Shown here piece after piece: positions 24,378 to 37,321 of a stretch of DNA of 64,000 nt. The stretch is from assembly GCA_029783825.1 (NCBI GenBank), contig JAREIK010001718.1:3476898-3540897 (forward strand). The letters run 5' to 3'. The number at the start of each line of letters is the position of its first letter. Position 1 is the stretch's first letter. This DNA is from Sapria himalayana (taxonomy: Eukaryota > Streptophyta > Magnoliopsida > Malpighiales > Rafflesiaceae). The notes below the pieces were generated by a model. That model did not search any database. It had not been told where the DNA came from and worked only from the letters and a program-made list of their open reading frames with translations. The position numbers and the translations under genes were made by a program.

Positions 24378-24409
<32 letters not shown>

Positions 24410-24629
24410 GGGTGGGTGGGTGGGTGTGTGTGTGTAATTTTTTTCTAAAACATATAAGCGATGTATATATAATATTTTGAATGCATATAAATGCATATAT
24501 AACTTTAATTATATATAACATTATATATATAATGTTGTATTTAACATTTTTGAATGTATATATGATTATAACTATATTTATATATGACTTTATACATACA
24601 CATATATCTATATTTATATAACTATATAG

Positions 24630-24669
<40 letters not shown>

Positions 24670-24915
24670 GTATAGATATGTGTATATATATATGTATATA
24701 TGTATAGATAACTATACATTGATTTATACACATGTCTATATCGATATATACATATATATTTATTCACACACACACACATACACACACACATACACACACA
24801 CATATATATATATAAATACACAAATGATGTTATATCACACACATATATACAGACACACACAAATACACACACATACACACATATATGTATATATAAGCAT
24901 TCGATACACACACGC
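24185..24915. repeat. Large TG/TA/CA microsatellite block
   Basis: Runs of TG (about 24189-24212), TA (24289-24313 and 24385-24407), GGGT, CA (24630-24652 and 24765-24840) and TATG repeats. The long His/Tyr/Val/Cys-rich frames on both strands are repeat translation. The third copy of the 45 bp unit described at 21083 lies at about 24335-24380. Confidence 0.85.
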
Positions 24916-24919
24916 ATAA

Positions 24920-25215
24920 TGTCTTATTTTTGTTTTTTGATGGTCTTTATTTTTTTATGTGGCATGATATGTGAATGATCAACTTGTTAGAGATTAAATC
25001 CCTTAATTGAAATAATATGTATGTTTTAAACCAATTTACATGTTTTTTTTTTGTTTTTGGGATGCAAATTTATATAAACACATTGATTAGATACCTTAAA
25101 ATAATATGAGCTGTATGTACCCAAATTCTCGTCCCATACGTTTACTCCAATCTTATGAGAAAGAAGAAGAATAGTGTGAGCTGCTTTCTTTCTTTGCAAT
25201 ACAACCAAAACTTAA
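24920..25215 (+). repeat. Dispersed repeat, TTGATGTGGCATG family, copy 2
   Basis: TTTTTATGTGGCATGATATG with a preceding T-rich run. Same family as at 21240, less conserved. Confidence 0.4.
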
Positions 25216-25219
25216 AAAA

Positions 25220-26455
25220 ATAAAAACTTGAAGAGTGTATCACATCACTTTAAATAAGTGGCGTGACAATTTTTTTCTTTTATTTTATACTTAAAATTTT
25301 TTTAAAGGATTATCTTTATTATATGTGTGTGTGTGTGTGTGTGTAATCAAATAATTAATTTTATTTAAATTCATATCAATTGATAATATTAATTAATATG
25401 ATTTTAATTAAATTAATCATCTCGATTTTATACACATATGTACTCTAAACAAATAAAAAAAATCATTAATTATAATTTAAATGTTTCTTATAACATTGTT
25501 TTAGGCTATGAAAGAGATCTTAACTAAAATAAGATCTTGGATTCTCAATGTAAATTATATTGTAGTATTATACTATTTATATTGATTATAATTCATTCAA
25601 CTATAAAATTATTATTATGCTCTCTTACTCATACAAAATAATTCAAGTTTGTTGTTATTTAACACTTACTAAACTCCTCATGTTAAGATTAAGATACCTA
25701 TCAATTGAATTAAATTATTAATAATTTAATCCAATCAATCTCTTATTTATTTTTTTTTTTTTTGAGATATTCCACTTAACTTATATAATAAGCCAGATTG
25801 AAATTTACCCTACAAGGTTTGACAATATCAAAACTTATAAATATCTTCAAGGGGTATCATCAATCCATTTGATAGAACATATATTCAATCAATAATTACT
25901 ATTCACTATACAGTTGATAAAACTATCCAACTCACTAAGTTTATTAATATATTTATAAATTTCCTTATATATGAATCAAAATAATTATTTTCAAGTATAA
26001 ATGTTTATTAATTATTTCAAGATTAAGAGTAATAATATGCATAATAATGATACTATAAATTTTTTATTTTATATGTTAATATAAAACAATTACATCATGG
26101 TGGTCCCGCTCAATATACATAAGTATAATAACACAAAAAGTTAGAATTTTATCATTTCCCATATTCAAGATAAACCTATGAAAATCTTGTGCTACAATAT
26201 CACAAATATAGTGTCCAACTCCATCTAGATTCTGAAGAGTAGACTAATATTATACAAGAACTAATAATTTTATATTCCATGCATAGATTGAAGTTAATGC
26301 ACCAAATCATCTATTATTCATAAAAGACACATGTATATCTATGCAAACTCCTCATTGTAAATTCATTTATTAAAAACAACAAAATGACATCAACCAACCA
26401 ATCAAAAAAAAATCAAAAATAACTCGCAGTATAAACACCTTTTCAGTAATATGTT
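25220..26455. other. No gene recognised
   Basis: AT-rich, with one TG repeat at about 25325-25344. The segment near 25750-26300 has many balanced words but no open frame or domain. Confidence 0.4.
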
Positions 26456-26459
26456 AGGG

Positions 26460-27050
26460 CAAACTAAGTTCTAAGATATCAGAATAAAAATATTCATGTT
26501 TTAGTTTTTTTTTAATTTTTGATATATAAAAATCAAAAAAATTGAATATTGATGCACTCAAATACACGATCCACACCACATACCTAACCTTCAAAGTCAT
26601 CATGCCACATCAAAAAAAAATACAAAAATCCTATTTTGGAAAATAATAGTTAAGTTATATATAATCCTAATGTAAACATACACTTTTTGAAAACAATATA
26701 TATATTGTGTGTGTGTGTGTGTGTGTAATGTAAATATAGCATTTTCAAAATAGTGTATATATGTTATGTATATATTTTATGTACATATATTATTTTCAGA
26801 AGATGCATATACTTTTTTTGAAATGTATATATACTATTTTTGAAAATAGTATATATGTTGTGTGTGTGTGTGTGTAAATGTAATATATTATCTTGATACA
26901 TAAATATATATATGATATACATAAATATATAATTTATAAATACATAAATATATAACATATGAAGTTATATATAGAAATCTATATCCATATGAAATCTATT
27001 AAGATAGATAAGATAAATTTATATACATTTTGAAAATAATATTTACATTT
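26460..27050. repeat. Dispersed repeat in reverse orientation, LINE target region
   Basis: An inverted copy of the TTGATGTGGCATG family at about 26590-26630 (CATCATGCCACATCAAAAA), followed by TG repeats and TATTTTTGAAAATAGTATAT palindromes. Then comes a TACATAAATATATATGATATAC segment that recurs at 37330-37580 and 49410-49450. The AAAATAGTATAT palindromic motif also appears right of the LINE (about 34365-34430), consistent with the LINE having landed inside this repeat. Confidence 0.6.
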
Positions 27051-27070
27051 TTTTTATAAAACACACCTCA

Positions 27071-27102
<32 letters not shown>

Positions 27103-27599
27103 TGTTACACATATGGCAAGGCAAAACCCGCCAAATTCTAAGCATCTTGAGGCTCTAGAAATGGGGGCCATAAAAAAATATGGTTGACATGAGCCATCCC
27201 CAAAACAAAAAAGCAACGAAAGCAAACAGGGGGCGCAATAAATATACAGCTAACATACAACTCTGAGCATGCTAATAGAAAATAAAAAATATAACTCTGT
27301 AGATCTAAATCTCTAATATCAGGTCCACATCGCTCTACACTACAACTCAAACACAAAAAGATATGGCATCATCTATCAACAATATATGCCTATAATGTCA
27401 CATCATGCACTAATAAGCACCCATAATGATAAAAAGTGAAAAGTACCTAGGTGATATGGGCTACTCTACCACATCAACACCATGTTGCCACACTATCTTA
27501 CCTACAAGATAGAAAAACTCGCACGAAAGCATCAATAATAAGGTAAAATAAGTGTTAGTGTTCCTATTCTCTTAACCTTTGGCCTGCATGACTGTATAA

Positions 27600-30500
27600 T
27601 TATCAAAATTGCTAGTCAATACGAAAAATAACTCTGTCCACTGAGAAGTGGAAGTTTCTAAATCTGACATCATTATGCTCCTTCCAAATATTCTACATAA
27701 TCAGGAGAGCTGTGTACCTCTTGATTCATGGTAAATCAGCCAAAATCTTTAAGTTCGAAGATTTATCAAGCTTCATGGCTTGTTTTATCATGTAGTCTAG
27801 AGTATTCACACTAGGAAAGTATTCTTGCCATACTCATTGGGAATCCTCATAATGAAGCATAAGGTAAATACTCACCTCCTCTTCGAAGAAGTTTCCACAT
27901 TTAAATTCTAGGCTGTAGCCCTTTTTTTTAAGAATTTCATCTATCTGGATGAATTGAATAACTAAGCACCATCCGAAAAAAGATATCTTAATAGTAAAAT
28001 ACTTGTGCCATATTCCTATGCGATTCGACATCAAGTCACCCCTAGAACGTTCTACATCAAAGACCAACTTGAAGCTGAAAGGTCCTCTATTAGGAAGCAA
28101 TACCGATTTGTCCACTGGACCTCTGCTAATCTTAATAATCTGTTCCATTAATATAGGTGGGAGCGTCTCCTAAAGCTTTTCTACGTTCCAACCATCACCC
28201 CTAAAAAAACTCTTTGACCAGAGTTTTAGGGGGACCCAAGGCCCCTGGCGAGCAAAGTTCTCCCGCATCGACCCACTTATCATGCCAAAATGATATGTTA
28301 CCACCTCTCAACCTTCCACACCATGAACTCCATAGTTGTGACACTCTCTTTATTCTCCTCCACATCAGCATGTTGGAGTACCTCTTCCTTGTATTGGGGA
28401 AGCATGGACCATAGTACCTATCTCTCAAAAACCTATTGAGGAGGGTCTACTTTGTCTGGAACTTCCACCACAACTTCATCTCCATTGCTCTCGAGATGTC
28501 CCGAAAGTTCCTAAACTCCAAGTCACCCTCATCACGTGGCTTGTAAAGGTTCACCTATCTTGTCCACCTAATGTACCTTAGATCTCTCTCGTGACCCCAA
28601 AAAAACTTAGACATAAGTCTTTCCATTACCTTGATCATTGCTAGAGTGGGCATGACCACCAGAATAAGATAAAGGAGCAAGGCGAGAACTTGCCTGATCA
28701 ACATGATCTTTCCTCCATTCGAAAGTAACTTATTTGACCAACCATTTATATGAGAACGAAACTTTGTCAGAATATAATTGAAATAGACACTTTTGTTATG
28801 CCCCTTGAAAAGGGGATAGCCCAGCTACATGATTGGAAAGTTGCATTTCTCCATTCCGAGATTATTCTTGAGCTTGGTCATTTTGTTATATCTAGTTTCT
28901 TCCTTACAATAAAAACTACTCTTTAGAAAGTTAATAGTTTAGCCCGAAATCTGCTTGTACCTATGTAGCAACTCCTTTACCTTTCTAATGGAGTTGCTCA
29001 GCTCATTAGTGAATATAATGGTGTTGTCCTCATAGTCTACTTGGTTGACTGACAAACTATTACCTATAAGGTAACTGACTCTCGATTACTTTTTGTAGGG
29101 CCCATTAAGGCTCCTTGAGAGGTACTCCACCAGCAAGACAAAGAGGGTGGGTGATAGTGGATTTCCTTGTTAAAGCTCCCGAGTGGATTGAAAGAAACCC
29201 AATGCATCCTCATTAATCATGATTGAGAACCAGTTACAAAAGACACACCTATCTATCATGCTATTCTACTCTATAGGGAATCTAAACATGGTCAATACAC
29301 TGCTTAGGTAAGACCAGTCCACCATATGATATACTTTCTCCATATCAAGTTTAATGATCAGGTTGCTCCCGCTATTATCTTTGGAGATCAGGTGAGTTAA
29401 TTTTTATGCCAGAACAATATTATTAAAATATTTCTTTCTGACACAAATCTAACTTGATTCTCCAATATGCACATATGGAGAATTCTTTTAACCCGTGCAA
29501 CCATCATTTTGGATATAATCTTTACGACACATTCCAAAGGCTGAGTGGTTAGTAGTCCTTTTAATACGTTGAGTTCTAGTTCTTGGGGAACCGAGAGATC
29601 AGGATGCTACAAAAGAATTTTGGTACATCTTCACCCTTGAAAAAAGCTAACACAACCCTCCCACACATCCCTTTTAACTATGTCCCAGCATGACTTATAA
29701 AAGAAAAAGGAAAACTCATCCATCTTCGGAATGTTATCCGACTTGATAACAAACAACACCTCTCTCACCTCCTCCAAGGTTGGAGTCCTACATAGCTTAG
29801 TCCTTCCTCCACCAAGATAATATGAGGGATGCAGTACAGACTATCATCCTCAACATTGGTCTTGGACAGGAACCTGCTGAAGAAATCAATGCTTAATTGT
29901 CTGATTTCACCCTCGTTAGTTGATAGATTCTCCTCATCAATCCACATCTGATGGATATGTGACTTGGTGAATCTATTCTTGACCACCGAGTGAAAGAACT
30001 TGGTGTTCTTGTCACCTTTACTCAGCCACTTCACTTCTAAACTTTTGCTTTCAATAAATCTTCTCTCTCATAAGCAGATTGTCCAAATCATGTCTGTCCT
30101 TGGACAATCTCTCTTTGCTTTTCTCCATCTTACTACCTTCCCACTTTCTCTCTACCTTCATGACAAGATCTCTGCCTTGGAAATATTATTGAAGATATCT
30201 CCATAAATAATTTTGTTCCAAGAACAAAGGGTCTACTTAAGGTGGAAGAGCTTGTGGGCCCACTTTTTCAAGCCAACCTCATGTGTGGAGTAATACCAGC
30301 TGGTCTTCATGACATCGTGAAAGCTCATATGCTTCACCCACATGTGTTAGAACTTTAATTTTGTTTTCCTCCATGTCATCTCCTTTCTCCACTTAATCAA
30401 GAGTGGAGCATGATCGGATGTGGCCCTATTAAGTTGTCAAACTCTTGAGTTTTAAAATTTATTGTTCCACTTGTTATTAATCATGACTCTATCCATACAT

Positions 30501-31070
30501 TCCCATATATTTTGAGCAGGCGAGGAAAATTGGGATCTCTCGAACCCCAGCATCTACGAGACTGATGTCTAACAGGCACTCATTTAACTCCTCCATATCT
30601 CTCAGTTTGGGAAGCCTACTTCTCGCTTTTTCATTATAGCTTGTGATCATATTGAAATCTTCTGCTATCAACCAAGGTAGGAAAGACTCCTATGAAAAGC
30701 TATGAATGTGCTTCCATAACTTTCTCTCCTCTTGGATATATTACATTTGGCATATATGATAGTGAGCTGGAAATAATGTTTCAGAAACTCACTCTGAATG
30801 CCAATATGTACTGCTTGATTCATATCCTCAAGGACCTCCACCTCAACCTCTTCTCTCCAGAAAATCCAAATCTTACTATTAGGATTATTCTAGGTAGATG
30901 CAAAGTTTAGTTTGATCCTAAACATTTTCAATCCATTTGCACTGAGGAATGACTTGAGAATGGAAAGAATCACAACATTGTGAATCTTGCACAAGTTTCA
31001 AACTCTCCTTAAAGTACTCGAGTTTCCTATACCTCAAATATTCCATGCGAGGATGGTCATAATGATGGGT
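27600..31070 (-). pseudogene. LINE ORF2 (endonuclease-reverse transcriptase) pseudogene
   Basis: From high to low coordinate. The AP-type endonuclease starts near 31063 (ILAWNI-x-GIGN, family WNVRG; the Arg codon is TGA at 31034-31036) and continues to LIAEDFNMITSYNEKARS (family GDFN) near 30640 and a DRVMINN-like block near 30480. The WLSKGDKNTKFFHSVVKNR linker lies at 29960-30034. Reverse transcriptase follows, with GNPLSPTLFVLLVEYLSRSL near 29130-29175 and the catalytic YADD block read as YEDN at 29023-29034. YPLFKGHNKSVYFNYI and WSNKLLSNGGKIMLIRQVL lie near 28700-28815, RGGNISFWHDKWVD near 28260-28300, and zf-RVT at 27834-28148 (IWHKYFTIKISFFGWCL). Stops and frameshifts throughout. The altered catalytic motif alone would inactivate the enzyme. 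Confidence 0.88.
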
Positions 31071-31654
31071 TAAGATATCATATCTTGATGAAACTGATCT
31101 CATTGTTTGTAAATAGATACCTCATCTCTGCATCAGTCTTGACCATCATTTCTTCCACACCCTCATCTCTAGTAGTTCAGATGTATGCATGAATGTATTG
31201 TGTTTACTTGGAGTAAACATGACGTCAGTGTCGACACAACATATCAATACCTCTAAATCCAAACCTTCTACATGTGGGTCAGGCACCTCCTCCATCCTAA
31301 TAGGCAAAGGTCACTCTCCATTTATTGCGGTCTTGAAAGGGAATGACATCATCTACTATGTCTACTAAAATAACTACAAAATAATCTCTATCAAAAATGG
31401 TGCACAATGGCGAATGTCCAATATTCTAAAACTGGGCATCATAACCACATCATGATGTGAGCTCCACATGTCCTCACTATCCATGGAGAGAAGCTTGGTC
31501 TTAGCATGGCTAGGAGACAATCTCATAGGAGCTCTAGAGAGAGGGGTCTTGCCTGTCGCACTCCCATGATTATATGCTCGTGTCTTCTATCTGCCACCCG
31601 AATAAGTGGAAGAAATTTCCGACTATGTTGTGGAACATCACTGACTACTCCCGA

Positions 31655-33589
31655 TTAGAAATCATGATTTGACAAAGTAAAAAAAGGCTCATCCAATGAA
31701 AGGCTATCCTCTGCTGTCTCCCCTAAATCTATCCTAAAAAATGAGGTCACAATGATGTCTGACTCACTACTTTCAATCATCTCCAGTAACATATTTGTCT
31801 GGCTACCCATCTTAAAACCATGCATGATTGACTCAGTATCCACAACTACACTACATAGAGAAGGCTCGTCTGTGGAGAGAAAACCTACCTCCGGATAGAG
31901 ACTGTGAACCCTACTCTCACTCCTCAAAAGGTATCTGATCTCAGTGATCTGCTCAATACTGGTCTTTAGGCATCTACATGCCCGAAACTCCTAGTATTCA
32001 TCAGGTTATTGAAACTCCACCTCATGATGTGATGCCTCGCTACTGCTCTCTAACACTAGATTTGTCTAACTACTTGGGCATTGTGTTCATCAGTGCATCC
32101 ACCCCCTTTGGTCCCTCCAAAGGAAACTTTGTCACTTGCTCCATCTATTCAGTCTCTACCATCATAACCGTTTCTATGCATAATACCTTGTGAACTCCAT
32201 ACAGTAGCCTGAAAGAATCTATGTCTCGCTATCCATCTGTGGGGTGATTTCTCTATCTCCTTTTCATCTATCTTTACCATACTCTCCTTGGCCAAACTAA
32301 CCTTTTCCTTGAGCTCCAAAGCTAGGCTCTAAAACCTATGTGAGGTATCCACATGCTTATAAGCAGCCTATGTTGACCTCCTCTTGGTCCTCCCTACCTT
32401 GGGATATGTACGATCTGTGGTAGTACCCTCTTCCTCCTTGGACTCACTCACCTTGACCTTGGGCCTCCAAATATGTCTGATGGCAAGCATGGGCCTACTT
32501 TATAAAGGTTTTTTCCTCTCGATTGCTATTTGCAGGCTTCCCAAGGAGGCCTCTCACAAGACCTCCATAAGCTAGCATCTCTGATATAACATAACTCTAC
32601 CGAGTGCCCCACCTTATAGTAGTAGTGGTAGTACTTAGGGCCTCCCAAATACCTCACCCTCTGCCAATATCCAACATTTTCTGACCCAATCCAAATGTCC
32701 ATATTAGGATTTTGTTCACTATCAACTTCCACCAACACCCTGGGCGAGGCAGAAGTAGGCATGATCTTATCAATGACCCTAGTAATATGTAGGGGTCAGC
32801 CAATCATACTCACTAGTAGGTATATAGTCCAGGCATCACAAAGGTGTATCTATAAAAGAGGGAATTGCACCCAAATGGGTACGATTGAGCTCTCCTAGAG
32901 CAGGTTAAACCCCAAAGTCCACTTCAGTAATTTGATCGCTAGTGAGTTGACGGATAACATCTACCTTATCCAGATCCTTAAATAATATCACTCATCAACA
33001 AAATGAATTAGAACATGCCTAGAATATATCTGGGATAACTCATGCGAACCCTTCAGGTTTGCTGTCATGCATAGAAAAATCAGTAACTTTGACAGGCAGA
33101 TAGTGCCATTAGAAGCCTTGCACACTAGAGTACAGGTGAACATGCGACTAATGGCCATCATCTCCTCCCTAAAAAATAATACCTCGAGATGCCCATCTTT
33201 CATAATCAAAGATGAATGCACCCGGCTGTACTACGCCACCCCATCAGAGATACCCTCTTGATAAACCTCATTACACACATCAAACTCTATGAGGTCATTC
33301 TCCTCATCCACCATCTCAATATCCTCAGGTGTCATCTGCTTGCTGGAATGGTCAGAAAAATAATCATGTCGGTGTCACTTAAAGTATAATGCTTAGACTC
33401 TCTAATTGTCATGAAAGAGCCGAAGATTAGGCCTGAGGTGGGATTAGGATCCTTCCCTTTATTAGAGGGAAGTATCCTTGCCCAGTCGGCCCCTCTTAAA
33501 ATATAAGGATCATAGTCAAGGTGAAGTCTTGCAAGCATATCCATTGAAAAATAAATAACAAGAATGAAAATATGTGGGAAAATAAACAT
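31655..33589 (-). pseudogene. LINE ORF1 (gag-like, zinc-knuckle) pseudogene
   Basis: Minus-strand fragments from a start near 33589 through a DUF4283-like region (about 33250-32900) to a block reading VLVEVDSEQNPNMDIWIGSENVGYWQRVRYLGGPKYY and then a zinc knuckle near 32590-32640. The knuckle reads Y-x-x-Y-KVGHSVELC, where the family has C-x-x-C...GH....C. The first two Cys codons are now Tyr (TGY to TAY). The tail (31655-31927) is acidic and Ser-rich. Plant L1 ORF1 proteins bind RNA, and the knuckle here could no longer bind zinc. Confidence 0.7.
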
Positions 33590-34599
33590 TAAAAAACACT
33601 ATAATCTCAGGAAAAGTAACTGAGGACACAACTAAATATGAAAATGCATTAAAAAATGCAATAAAAGCAACTACAAACACAACTAATCCCAAAAATATAC
33701 TAAATAAAGAAGGTGTGCATGAAATGATATCAAGAGCTCAAAATACCTCAAAAAGTGTATATGGGGGTTTTGGGCCTAGGTAAATGCCAATGGGCTGAAA
33801 ATAGGACCTTTTACCAACTTCTCATCACAAACTAGACCTAGCGGCCTTGTATAGTTATGAGCAGCTGAAATCTGGTTAGTCGACTGGCCTAGAAAACTGC
33901 CTAATCCGATTGTGCCCCTGCCCCATAAACCTCACCGCCACCACTGCCACCATTGGTGATACTGTTCACCGTTGTGTCTATCACCGCACAAAACAATTTT
34001 TTGGCCTAGAAATTTTAAAATGTATATCGCTAGAAAGCTTGTGACGGCATGGTTATAGATATCAATTTTTTTTTACAAAATAATTAAGTTTAGTACTCCA
34101 AATTGCTTCCCAAAAATATGCCGCCCTTGACCACCATGCTAAGAAATTTTTAATGAATTACAGCAAAAAAAATTATATAGAAATGAAGCTTATGTCAATG
34201 CCGGGTTGTTATCCAAATTTTATCCAATTCTGTCAACATTTAAGCATCCAAATTAGCTCCAATTATTTGCCAGAATCTCACCGAAAATCTCTCTGGCGAG
34301 CTTCAGAAAGCAGCTTGTTTCAGTTCAAAAAAAAATGTTTACATTTGTTATGCATATACACTATTTTTGAAATCTATATGTACTTTTTTCAATATGTATA
34401 TCATTTTCAAAAATAGTACATACATATTATGTTTGTATGTGTATACACTATAAGAAAATTTTGAAATATAAATGAAAAATAAAGACAATTACATTTCTAA
34501 AATAAGGAATGGAATTGGAATGGATTAGAAATGGAAAGGATACTTTGCTACAAAAATTACAAATAAAATAATAATCCATCACTGCGTGTAAATATACAC

Positions 34600-34785
34600 A
34601 CAAGTCGTGCTTGGCCCGACATGAGACATGGCTCATGTTGGACTAGCATGGCATGAATCATGCCATTGGGTAGCCCGGGCTAGCCCAAGGCATGGTTTTG
34701 GATTGTGTCATACCAGGCCAGGCACTACTAAATTGGGGCAGGATGCAGGTCATGCTCGTGCCACTTGATCTTTTTGACACTCTTA
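34600..34785. mobile_element. hAT-end-like fragment filling the CACTA deletion
   Basis: GC-rich DNA with GTCGTGCTTGGCCCGACATG and GGGCTAGCCCAAGGCATGG. It ends in TTTTTGACACTCTTA, whose reverse complement TAAGAGTGTCAAAAAG resembles the TAGAGGTGTCAAACGGG-type end of the hAT elements at 58920 and 62568. The left end is not recognisable, so it is truncated. It sits exactly where the small CACTA lacks about 5.6 kb present in its sibling. Confidence 0.55.
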
Positions 34786-35279
34786 CCTATCTTAGGAGGT
34801 ACATATGTTACTACTATAGCATCGACAATAGTTGGATATTCACAATCGTTTGTTTGTATGCAAAGTTATGATAAAATTTTATTCAACTCACAATTGATAA
34901 TAAATAGTACATAACTTTCAGAAATTTATTATATGCATGCATTATCATTTTTTATTTTTTTCATTTGTAACAAATTTAGATTACAACTATGTATTAAAAT
35001 ATAAATACATCATTATGGTTAAAATATGATGATTTTAATTAATGATAAACTATGTTATTGTTATTGATCTAACAATTATTATTTAGATTTTATAATAATG
35101 TTTGAGTTATGAAGTTTTGGATAAATAATATAAGTAAAGAGAAATATTATCTCAGTAATAGAAATATTAGTGTATTTCATTTAAATGTATTTGTATGTGC
35201 TAATATTAAATTACTTATAGGTTTATTCTTTTTGCTTCTCATTTAATTAGATAGATTTTTAAGAAGAAACTAGTTATAT

Positions 35280-36778
35280 GGGTTGTAAAGTAGAGCAAAG
35301 TGTCCGCAAATACGAAAAAATATTATTGGGAAGAATTTGAAGTATAATTTTATTTCATTTACCAATATGTGAAATTATTTTTATATTAAATACTATAAAA
35401 AGAAAAAATATTATAATGTATTATTATTTTTTTTTGTTTTTTGCAGAAAAATATAAATAGAATAATACTTTATTGATCAATGTGAAGGATACATGGGAAC
35501 ATGTAGCTAGTATCAAATACAATGACAGACTTTAAAAATAGAGACCAAGTATGATAAAGATTTAAAGGAAAATAGTGTTCACCTTGATATTTGGATAAAA
35601 TGATGGAAATACTAGAATAGTGAGGAATTCAAGGTCTTGTCCAAGATGACATCATAAAATCGTCGATAAGAAAAAGTAAGTGAGGGATTAGGACCTTCAA
35701 AACATTTGGAGGTTCAAAGATGACCTATTAACATTTCATAGATTTAATAAAATTGACTTTCCTAATTTATTTTGATTTTAACTTTATGAATGAAAATGAT
35801 ACTAAAGTTATGATAATGAATCATGTACATCATTAGTAAATATTATTTATTTTCAAGTGGCTAAGTTGGGATGTCCACCAATACTATTTAAGGTGTTCAA
35901 TCAAATACACAAGAAGAATGATGGATTATTTGTAGACAAGTGTTTAAATGATATTAATGTGAGTTTCTCAATTTTTACTTTTAGTGTGTTATGTAAATTG
36001 CAATATATGAAACAATAAATTGTAAAATTTATATAAAATATGGCAATCACAAGAATTCATTTCCAAATTCAAGTATTTTCTTTTTTTTTACCATTATTAA
36101 TTATTTATTATATATGGACTCCTTAACTGTAATGACTCACTTCATTTTTATATTAATTTTTAGTAGAGTATTGATAGTTTGATATAATGGTATAAATTTT
36201 ATCTGAATACAGTACTGATGAATTATATTATATTATCATAATTGTAAAAAGTTGTTGAGAATATGGTTGGCATTGTTTTACAATTGACAAATCATTCTAT
36301 AGAGGCTCTAGAGATTAATGTTAAACATATTTATCTTGAATCTATTGGAGTGGAGCTAAAAAATGGCTATTGTTTGGCACCCAAGCAATTCTATTTTATC
36401 TAGGTTCTATTTGGAGCTCTTCATCTTCATCTTATAATTATAATAATTTGTTTAATGAGTAGTCGTGAGAAGAGAAAAAAAATTCATGATATTTTGCAAA
36501 GAAAAAATGAAGAGATACAACAAAAGAATGAAGAGATACACAAGCAAAATGAAAAGATGAAAAAAAAAGGAATAAATACTGAAAAGATATGAGAAAATGC
36601 AACAGAAAATTTTGAATATAGAAAAAATTATGTGCAAGTTGGCAGAGACTTTATCTCTTTTTCATCATTTTGAAGAAGATCTATTTAGATCTCTAAAGGA
36701 GAATACTCATCTCACAATGACTAATAGCTATTTGGTATGTTGTTTTATTGTGTTCTTGCAAGAAAATTTGTTGTGTTA
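35280..36778 (+). pseudogene. TNPA-like (Ptta/En/Spm, Transposase_24) gene remnant
   Basis: Accessory protein gene of a CACTA element. Readable blocks: YNDRL near 35520; VHLDIWIKWWKYWNSEEFKVLSKMTS-x-NRR at about 35578-35665 (family pattern IWRRWLEYWDSPDFQKRSAIASQNRR); AKLGCPPILFKVFNQIHKKNDGLFVDKC at 35862-35945 (family LGRPPT..ELF...H). A charged coiled-coil C-terminus follows at about 36480-36660, with repeats such as NEEIQQKNEEIHKQNEKMKKK. Such proteins bind the subterminal repeats. Stops and frameshifts break it, and introns probably also interrupt it. The large element carries a second, shorter remnant at 47911-48890. Confidence 0.7.
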
Positions 36779-37321
36779 AACAATTTTTTTCATATTTCTA
36801 TTTTTGAATGTAATAAATGTGTATTAGGATAGTTGAACTTTGATATTTTTTATTTGATGTTATACTTCTTAGTGAATGTTATGTGAATATTATTGGATAA
36901 ATATTGTGCAAGTACAAACTAGATTGCAAGGTATAGGATTACTATATATATTTGCATATTGTAAATTGCATACAGAAACTTCAACAAATAAAAAATGTTT
37001 TTGTTGCATAAAATAGAAATAGAATATGGTGTTTCAATTCTATTTCTAATTTAGAAATAAAATTTGCATCTCTATCATATTCCGTCACTAATTTAGTATC
37101 AGAATAAAAATAGAAACTAAGATCCTGATTCCGTCGCTATAATTAGAAATAAAAATTTTATGTCACACATATTAGAAATGCCTAGGAAATTTCCATTTCT
37201 AAAATTTAGGAGTTTTTTTTAGAAATGGAAATATTCCATTTTTATTTAGGTCATTAATTACAAATTGCAACAAAATAACAAACGAATTTGGCTATTTCTA
37301 ATTTTCTTCTTTTTTGTAGTG

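Larger units (their letters stand above)
27051..34333 (-). mobile_element. L1-type LINE, near full length
   Basis: A minus-strand non-LTR retrotransposon of about 7.3 kb. It has 5' untranslated sequence (about 33590-34333), an ORF1 remnant, an ORF2 remnant (endonuclease, reverse transcriptase, zf-RVT), and a 3' end marked by a T run on the plus strand at about 27048-27055 (its A tail). Flanks carry AATATTTACATTT (27038-27050) and AATGTTTACATTT (34334-34346), a 13 bp target duplication with one mismatch. Length and presence of both ORFs suggest it was not 5'-truncated when it inserted. Both ORFs are now broken in many places. Confidence 0.85.
34446..37321. mobile_element. CACTA element, small sibling (2.9 kb deletion derivative)
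   Basis: Left end CACTATAAGAAAATTTTG; right end, reverse-complemented, CACTACAAAAAAGAAGAAAA. Both ends are followed by subterminal AGAAATGGAA / TTCCATTTCT motifs. The left 140 bp matches 37584-37715, and 34786-37321 matches the right part of the neighbouring large element (43333-43646, then 47911-49382). The intervening transposase region is missing. Flanking triplets (ATA / GTG) do not match, although GTGTATA occurs on both sides. It carries only a broken TNPA-like gene. Confidence 0.75.

Noticed and set aside
24369..24919. 182-residue and 111-residue frames rich in Tyr, Val, Cys, His and Thr
   Set aside because: They are translations of TA/TG/CA microsatellites.
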